This document shows positions 6,622 through 10,051 of a stretch of 10,051 bases of DNA, in pieces. The first letter of the stretch is position 1; each line of letters opens with the position of its first letter. The notes under the pieces are model-generated. The model made no database searches, had not been told where the DNA came from, and worked only from the letters and a program-made list of their open reading frames with translations. Location: assembly GCA_040756415.1 (NCBI GenBank), contig JBFLYZ010000092.1:1-10051 (forward strand). Direction: 5' to 3'. The translations under genes and the position numbers were made by a program. The DNA is from JBFLYZ01 sp040756415 (GTDB lineage: Bacteria; Bacteroidota; Bacteroidia; JADZBD01).

Positions 6622-8052
6622 ATGAAGAAGGGAACCTGCCTGCTCCTTATGCTATGTGCCGCTGCTTTGTACGGCCGGCAGGTCAAGGTCGATTCGCTGC
6701 TTGCGCGGGCCGGGGAGCTGAAAGACGGGGAGGAACGATGCAATACCTATAACCTGCTGGCTGACGAATATTGCAAAAAGGGCGATACCGCTGCCTACAC
6801 CTGGTGCCTGAAGGCCCTTGAGCTGGCCGAAAAGCTGGACTACAAAAAGGGCCTGGCGCAGGCCAACCAAAGCCTGGGTTTTTACTACGATATACAGAAA
6901 AGCAATTACGACAGCGCGCTTATATTCTACAATAAGGCCATCAGCCTGGCCGCAGAGCTGGGCGACAAGGCCCTGCTGGCATCGGTATATATAGGAACGG
7001 GAACCGTTTATTATTATAAAGGCTCGCTCGATAAGAGCGCGGAATACTACCTGTCGGGCCTGAAGAACGCGGAGGCAGCGGGCGATACGCGCAAGCAGGC
7101 TTCGGCCCTGATCGGCTTGGGAAATGTGTACAGCTCTTATCCTGACAATACCAGCAAGGCCCTGGACCATTTCCTGCGGGCGCGCGACATTTACGAAAAA
7201 ATGGGCTATAAGGAAGGGCTGGTTTCCGCCTACGCCAATATAGCCGGTGCATACGGCCAAAAGCAGGAATATGATAAAGCGCTGGAATTTCATTTCAAGG
7301 CCATGACGCTCGAGGAAGAGCTGGGTTACCTATCCGGCCTGGGCGAAACCTACAGCAATATTGGCGTGATCTATTATTACCAGCTCAGCTTCGACAAGGC
7401 CCTGGAGTATTTTCTTAAATCAATGAAGCTGCGCGAAAGCATCAACGATGAGAAAGGCATGGGCAATGCCGCCCTGAACATCGGGGCCGTATACTCGGAA
7501 ATGAAACAATACGACAGGGCCATCGAATACCAGCAAAAAGCCCTGCAAACGGCAAAGAAGATCAACTCCTTCGAGAAGCTCCAGGTGGCCTACGAGGCCC
7601 TGGCCGGCACCTACCGCAAAGCGGGAAAGCATGACGAGGCCTACAGCTTCCTGGAGCTGAGCATGGCCTTCCGCGATTCGCTGCTGAATGAAAAGGCATC
7701 GGAACAGATCGCGGAGATGCAGACGCGTTACGATACCGAAAAAAAGGATAAGGATAACCAGTTGTTGCGTGCGGAATCGGAACAGAAGAACCTGGTGATC
7801 TGGTTCACGGGCGTGGTGGCGGCCGTCATGCTCCTCCTCGTGTTCTTTATCCTCAGGAGCTACCGCCACAAGCAAAAAGCCAACCTGGCGCTCTCGGCCC
7901 TCAACCGCGAGATCGAGCTGCAGAAAGAGATCGTGGAAGAAAAGAACAAAAACATAACGGATAGTATTGTTTATGCCCAGCGCATACAGCAGAGCCTGCT
8001 GCCTACTGAAAAGTACATCGAGCGCTGCTTACACCGGCATAACAAGAACTAA
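6622..8052 (+). CDS. TPR sensor with transmembrane helix and coiled coil, no effector domain
   Basis: A 476-aa protein starting at the ATG at 6622 (MKKGTCLLLML...). The frame can be extended to a GTG two codons upstream, but the ATG gives a clean signal peptide (about 1-18). Residues about 25-355 are periplasmic TPRs of the 40-residue Bacteroidota sensor type (for example ALIGLGNVYSSY, YSNIGVIYYYQ, ALNIGAVYSEM). EMQTRYDTEKKDKDNQLL then leads into a single transmembrane helix (391-411), a coiled coil, and the linker KNKNITDSIVYAQRIQQSLLP. In many Bacteroidota proteins this linker joins directly to a PP2C/SpoIIE phosphatase domain; here the protein stops 15 residues later (TEKYIERCLHRHNKN). It may be a natural short form signalling through a partner, or a truncated sensor. 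I see no phosphatase-like continuation before the convergent gene at 8096. Confidence 0.85.
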   Translation: MKKGTCLLLMLCAAALYGRQVKVDSLLARAGELKDGEERCNTYNLLADEYCKKGDTAAYTWCLKALELAEKLDYKKGLAQANQSLGFYYDIQKSNYDSALIFYNKAISLAAELGDKALLASVYIGTGTVYYYKGSLDKSAEYYLSGLKNAEAAGDTRKQASALIGLGNVYSSYPDNTSKALDHFLRARDIYEKMGYKEGLVSAYANIAGAYGQKQEYDKALEFHFKAMTLEEELGYLSGLGETYSNIGVIYYYQLSFDKALEYFLKSMKLRESINDEKGMGNAALNIGAVYSEMKQYDRAIEYQQKALQTAKKINSFEKLQVAYEALAGTYRKAGKHDEAYSFLELSMAFRDSLLNEKASEQIAEMQTRYDTEKKDKDNQLLRAESEQKNLVIWFTGVVAAVMLLLVFFILRSYRHKQKANLALSALNREIELQKEIVEEKNKNITDSIVYAQRIQQSLLPTEKYIERCLHRHNKN

Positions 8053-8065
8053 AGCCTCCCCCCTA

Positions 8066-8100
8066 TTTCACATTTCATACTTCACATCTCACCTCTCACA
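8066..8100. repeat. Five tandem degenerate heptamers (TTTCACA type)
   Basis: Units are TTTCACA (8066), TTTCATA (8073), CTTCACA (8080), TCTCACC (8087) and TCTCACA (8094), each 7 bases with no gaps and a YYTCAYM-like consensus. The array fills the gap between two convergent genes and its last unit overlaps the TGA stop (8096-8098) of the minus-strand gene. Two further units occur at 10031-10044. Function is unknown; simple slippage or a termination role for convergent transcripts is possible. Confidence 0.7.
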
Positions 8101-8419
8101 CCTCCTTCCTCAGCTTTCCCGTAAACTCAAATGGGAACTCCTTCCACTCGCTTTTGGCGGATGATTTGAAATAGTACATTCCCCTGTCGCGATACAGCTT
8201 ATGGCGCTCGTTCTCGAGGCAGGACAGTATGGCCGCGTAATTGAGGTCATACACCAGGTCGCGCGATCTCGGGGCCTCATTGATCAGGGTCTTTCGCGCT
8301 GAACCGGGCCGGAACGCATACAGGTTGATCAGCCGCCTGCGCTCCCTGCGGTTACGGTAGCTCTTCAGCAGGCGGCTTACCTTTCTGAACTCCTTCGTGC
8401 CTCTCCTTACGTTGGTCAT
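8096..8419 (-). CDS. Basic protein of unknown function
   Basis: A 107-aa protein that I do not recognise. The first 45 residues are very rich in Arg and Lys (RLLKSYRNRRERRRL), suggesting nucleic-acid or membrane-surface contact. The middle (RDLVYDLNYAAILSCLENERHKLYRDRGMYYFKS) looks helical then beta, and the end is EWKEFPFEFTGKLRKEV. There is no signal peptide or transmembrane segment. Its ATG overlaps the stop of the preceding gene (ATGA at 8419-8416), so the two are translationally coupled. Its stop codon lies within the heptamer repeat, so its C-terminus may vary between strains. Overlap and lack of a competing frame support it as a real gene. Confidence 0.65.
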   Translation of the reverse strand: MTNVRRGTKEFRKVSRLLKSYRNRRERRRLINLYAFRPGSARKTLINEAPRSRDLVYDLNYAAILSCLENERHKLYRDRGMYYFKSSAKSEWKEFPFEFTGKLRKEV

Positions 8420-8607
8420 GCGGCCTTATCGGTCTTATTACCCCTTATGTATTCCTCCACCTTTTCGACCGAGCTGCCCACCGCGTTCACGGCACGCTCC
8501 AGGTCCTCGCGGGTGCAGTTGAAGCGCTCCATCCAATACTGCGCTTTCTTATCGGTAGTGGTATCTACCTGGGTAGTACCGCTGGGCTGGTTTTTATCCT
8601 CTGACAT
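8416..8607 (-). CDS. DUF3606-like small protein
   Basis: A 63-aa protein with a polar, Thr/Asp/Lys-rich N-terminus (residues 1-21) followed by AQYWMERFNCTREDLERAV and NAVGSSVEKVEEYIRGN (about 22-57). This matches the pattern of the DUF3606 family: W-x(n)-hydrophobic-T-x-E-[DE]-L-x-x-A-V-x-x-V-G-x-S-x-x-x-V, two short helices. No biochemical role is established for that family as far as I know. It is the first gene of a two-gene minus-strand unit, overlapping the basic 107-aa gene by four bases. The start ATG at 8607 is the only Met early in the frame. No good TAnnTTTG box was found upstream. Confidence 0.72.
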   Translation of the reverse strand: MSEDKNQPSGTTQVDTTTDKKAQYWMERFNCTREDLERAVNAVGSSVEKVEEYIRGNKTDKAA

Positions 8608-8725
8608 ATAGCTGAATTTGGGTCCGGCTTATTCGCGCAAGAGCCGTGCCAGTATACCTTGCATTTTATAAGATTCTTCCTGACTTTAAGATAATGTGGA
8701 TTTTATTGTACATTCTCCCTTTGAA

Positions 8726-8820
8726 GGTCCGACCCGAAGGGTTCCTTCGGAAAGGACTCCTTTGGAGGGGCGACATCCGCCAAAGGCGGATGACGGTCCG
8801 AAGGACTCCTTCGGAGGGGA
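8726..8820. repeat. Composite palindromic repeat cluster (REP/MITE-like)
   Basis: Four inverted repeats are packed in 95 bases: CCGAAGG-GTT-CCTTCGG (8734-8750); AAAGGA-C-TCCTTT (8751-8763); CATCCGCC-AAA-GGCGGATG (8774-8792, perfect 8-bp stem); and CCGAAGGA-C-TCCTTCGG (8798-8814). A 19-base direct repeat, AAGGACTCCTTyGGAGGGG, occurs at 8752-8770 and 8801-8819 with one T/C difference and a 49-base period, and GGTCCGA occurs at 8726 and 8795. The array has no coding capacity of its own and looks like a mobile or expanding palindromic element, or a strong transcript structure before the next gene. Confidence 0.75.
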
Positions 8821-8877
8821 TGTTGCTAAAAATAAAAGCAAATTCAAAAAGTATTAGGCATCCGCTTTCCGGCACGT

Positions 8878-8885
8878 TATTTTTA
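8878..8885 (+). promoter_or_regulatory. Possible -7 box before the 125-aa gene
   Basis: TATTTTTA differs from TAnnTTTG at one base and is followed by ACC-like sequence, as in the stronger boxes of this window. It ends only 4 bases before the ATG at 8890, so use of it would give a leaderless mRNA. No -33 element is visible. Confidence 0.3.
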
Positions 8886-8889
8886 CCGT

Positions 8890-9267
8890 ATGGAACTGCT
8901 GATCAAATTATACAAGGACAAGGCCCCCCGCATGGGCGTGGTTTACCCCAATAGCTGGCAGGCCGAGAAGGCCTTTCAGCCCATTATGGACAAGCATAAA
9001 GGCGATGAGTTCAGGGCGCAGATAGAGTTATCAAAGCTGGACGCCCGGCTTACGCTCACCTCTGTGCAGGACGGCTCCAGGATAAAATACGACAGGTTGC
9101 GCTACCATATAGAACAGCTCAGGCGCTTCAGGGACCTGGTGCAGCCCGGCACAAGAACCGAATTCGTGCACGTGTACCGGCAGGTTGACCAGGTATTGAT
9201 TGCCAAAGTGAGGTTTAAGAATCCGGTGCCGCTGGTGGTGACGCAGTGGGAAATATATAACCGTTAA
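8890..9267 (+). CDS. Cytoplasmic protein of unknown function (125 aa)
   Basis: I do not recognise this 125-aa protein. It has no signal peptide or transmembrane segment. It alternates strands and helices: MELLIKLYKD, MGVVYPNSWQAEKAFQPIMDKH, FRAQIELSKL, ARLTLTSVQDGSRIKYDRLRYHIEQLRRFRDLV (likely a long amphipathic helix), then TEFVHVYRQVDQVLIAKVRF and PLVVTQWEIYNR. It ends in a double stop (TAA TAA). A decayed second copy of its last codons is found at 9871-9956, downstream of the response regulator gene, so the protein had a tandem paralogue. The ATG at 8890 is the first in the frame. Confidence 0.75.
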   Translation: MELLIKLYKDKAPRMGVVYPNSWQAEKAFQPIMDKHKGDEFRAQIELSKLDARLTLTSVQDGSRIKYDRLRYHIEQLRRFRDLVQPGTRTEFVHVYRQVDQVLIAKVRFKNPVPLVVTQWEIYNR

Positions 9268-9355
9268 TAAAACAGGCGCCCAGGTGGCGGCAACAAATTT
9301 CCCGGTTGCAGAAAATTTTTACACGGTTTACCGGGGTCTTCTGCTAATGCATGCC

Positions 9356-9374
9356 CGGAAAGTTCCCCTTTCCG
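9356..9374. promoter_or_regulatory. Perfect inverted repeat upstream of the regulator gene
   Basis: CGGAAAG (9356-9362) and CTTTCCG (9368-9374) form a perfect 7-bp inverted repeat around TTCCC. No T-run follows, so it is a poor terminator. It lies where the -33 element would be if the box at 9382-9389 is the -7 element, as expected for an operator. A terminator for the 125-aa gene is the alternative. Confidence 0.35.
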
Positions 9375-9381
9375 TCTGGCA

Positions 9382-9389
9382 CAATTTTA
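9382..9389 (+). promoter_or_regulatory. Possible -7 box for the response regulator gene
   Basis: CAATTTTA followed by CGGGG resembles the TAnnTTTG element with two mismatches, and lies 19 bases before the ATG at 9409. No -33 TTTG is seen. Confidence 0.25.
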
Positions 9390-9408
9390 CGGGGATCCTA
9401 ACGCAGCC

Positions 9409-9836
9409 ATGAAACCCAAAGGATCATTTATTCTCATCGATGACGATAAAGAGGAGCATGATTTATTCAAGCATGTCTTGAAAAAACTATGCACCAACGA
9501 GGTTAAAAGCGCTTACGATGGCGAAGACGGGTTAAGCCTTATCAAAAGCAACAAGACCAACATCTTTATGGTCATCTCCGATATCAATATGCCCCGGATG
9601 AACGGCCTTCAACTGAAGCGGGTGATTGAAGGCACCCCCGAGCTCAAGCTCAGGTCCATTCCATTTGTTTTCAAACCAGCGATAGTAACCCCGTTCTCGT
9701 CCGAGAGGCTTTTGCGCTGGGCATACAGGGATTTATCTATAAATCCAGGGATATGAAAGATCTGGGCCGGCACCTTGAACTGCTCATCCGCTTCTGGAGC
9801 ACCGCTGTACATCCGAATCATATTTTTGAAGACTAA
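9409..9836 (+). pseudogene. CheY-like response regulator, frameshifted
   Basis: The original product was a single-domain receiver of about 142 aa. The intact first part has the acidic pocket (ILIDDDKEEHD, Asp11-13) and the phospho-acceptor Asp58 in VISDINMPRMNG. The frame then breaks: after IPFVF (codon 88 ends at 9672) the current frame gives unrelated residues and stops at 9756. The -1 frame, starting with CAA at 9672, continues the family perfectly: QTSDSNPVLVREAFALG then IQGFIYKS, with the conserved Thr90 and Lys112 of receivers, and a C-terminal helix ending HPNHIFED before TAA at 9834-9836. A single lost C (TTC-CAA read as TTCAA) explains it. The window TTC AAA is not a standard -1 slippery site, so mutation or sequencing error is more likely than programmed frameshifting. 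No histidine kinase is adjacent. Confidence 0.8.
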
Positions 9837-9870
9837 ACCGGCATCATTGGCAACAATTTTTTCCTCACTT

Positions 9871-9956
9871 CAGGTTTTTGATACACCATAACCAAAATAA
9901 GGTTTAAGAATCCGGTGCCGCTGGTGGTGACATAGTGCGAAATATCCGCCTTCTAA
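9871..9956 (+). pseudogene. Remnant of a second copy of the 125-aa gene (3' end)
   Basis: Bases 9900-9931 are identical over 32 bases to 9211-9242, the tail of the 125-aa gene. Similarity continues imperfectly to 9945 and back to CAGGTttTTGAT at 9871 (versus 9190), interrupted by about 8 extra bases. In the matching frame it reads RFKNPVPLVVT, then TAG (9933), then CEISAF and TAA at 9954-9956, exactly where the parent's stop falls. A premature stop plus an upstream indel mark it as a decayed paralogue, not a gene. Nothing similar to the first 100 codons is found. Confidence 0.65.
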
Positions 9957-9971
9957 CTAAAAAAGATTCTA

Positions 9972-10003
9972 TTTCTCTCATAAGTTGCCTTTTTATACAT
10001 TTG
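9972..10003 (+). promoter_or_regulatory. Promoter-like sequence for a gene beyond the window
   Basis: TACATTTG (9996-10003) is an exact TAnnTTTG -7 element, and TTTC (9972-9975) is a 3-of-4 match to the -33 element at 20-base spacing. It points rightwards out of the window. An ATG at 10044 could begin the gene it serves, but only eight bases remain, so this cannot be judged. Confidence 0.45.
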
Positions 10004-10030
10004 GTAACCAAAAATACTAAGGACTTTTTC

Positions 10031-10044
10031 TTTCACCTCTCATA
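10031..10044. repeat. Two further heptamer units
   Basis: TTTCACC (10031-10037) and TCTCATA (10038-10044) match the heptamer family of 8066-8100; CACCTCTCAyA is shared between the two sites. The array may continue beyond the window. Confidence 0.4.
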
Positions 10045-10051
10045 TGGCATT

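Larger units (their letters stand above)
8608..8889. other. Intergenic region between divergent genes
   Basis: This 282-base gap lies between the divergent DUF3606-like gene and the 125-aa gene. Apart from the palindrome cluster at 8726-8820 and a weak -7-like box at 8878-8885, it is AT-rich sequence in which I see no gene. Open frames on both strands run through the palindromes but have no coding character. Confidence 0.6.

Noticed and set aside
6616..6624. GTG at 6616 as start of the TPR sensor
   Set aside because: The ATG two codons later gives a conventional MKK signal peptide start; the GTG would overlap the possible -7 box.
8726..8820. CRISPR array
   Set aside because: The repeats are short palindromes with 49-base period and only two copies, with no uniform spacers and no cas genes nearby.
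8666..8875. Minus-strand open frame of 69 codons in the same region
   Set aside because: It also runs through the palindrome cluster; no coding signature or promoter was seen.
8646..8954. Plus-strand open frame of 102 codons in the intergenic region
   Set aside because: Much of it translates the palindromic repeats, and its end overlaps the better-supported gene beginning at 8890 in another frame.
9660..9680. Programmed -1 ribosomal frameshift in the response regulator
   Set aside because: The junction (GTT TTC AAA CCA) does not fit X XXY YYZ with a stable slip in the A site, and no strong downstream stem-loop was found; a one-base deletion or read error is simpler.
9257..9899. Insertion sequence carrying the response regulator between direct repeats
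   Set aside because: No transposase, no terminal inverted repeats, and the flanking repeat is coding sequence far longer than a usual target-site duplication.

Overview
The window looks like chromosomal DNA of a Bacteroidota (Bacteroidetes) bacterium, possibly of the Chitinophagales/Sphingobacteriales type. That placement is inferred from four things: promoter -7 boxes of the form TAnnTTTG, almost no Shine-Dalgarno sequences, lipoproteins and TPR proteins typical of the phylum, and a TPR/transmembrane sensor with the Bacteroidota-specific linker 'ITDSIxYAQRIQQSLLP'. Coding DNA is moderately GC-rich; the last kilobase is visibly more AT-rich.

Layout. (1) 60-935 (+): lipoprotein alpha/beta-hydrolase with its own promoter at the window edge. 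(2) 993-2006 (-): TPR lipoprotein, convergent with gene 1. (3) 2007-2132: divergent promoter region with one TAnnTTTG box on each strand. (4) 2133-6556 (+): three-gene cassette of an MBOAT O-acyltransferase (AlgI/PatA-like), a membrane-anchored DHHW/AlgJ-like protein overlapping it by one base, and a secreted SGNH hydrolase with a C-terminal LysM domain. (5) 6557-6621: two small hairpins and a T-rich run, probably a terminator. (6) 6622-8052 (+): TPR sensor with one transmembrane helix that stops where related proteins continue into a PP2C/SpoIIE phosphatase domain. (7) 8066-8100: five tandem degenerate heptamers of the TTTCACA type. (8) 8096-8607 (-): two overlapping small genes, one DUF3606-like and one basic orphan. 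(9) 8608-8889: intergenic, with a dense cluster of short palindromes at 8726-8820. (10) 8890-9267 (+): 125-aa protein of unknown function. (11) 9409-9836 (+): CheY-like response regulator broken by a one-base frameshift near 9672. (12) 9871-9956: decayed second copy of the tail of the 8890-9267 gene. (13) 9957-10051: promoter-like sequence and a second short run of the heptamer repeat.

How the genes fit together. The central cassette reads as an envelope glycan O-acetylation module. The MBOAT would move acetyl groups across the inner membrane, the DHHW protein would relay or transfer them, and the SGNH-LysM protein would act on the wall-bound glycan as esterase or transferase. LysM favours peptidoglycan (or another GlcNAc-containing glycan) over alginate as the site of action, which is inference. 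The right end (8.05-10.05 kb) is accessory in character, with orphan genes, repeats, a frameshifted regulator and a gene remnant. I see no CRISPR array, tRNA, rRNA, transposase or phage gene, and no clear defence system.
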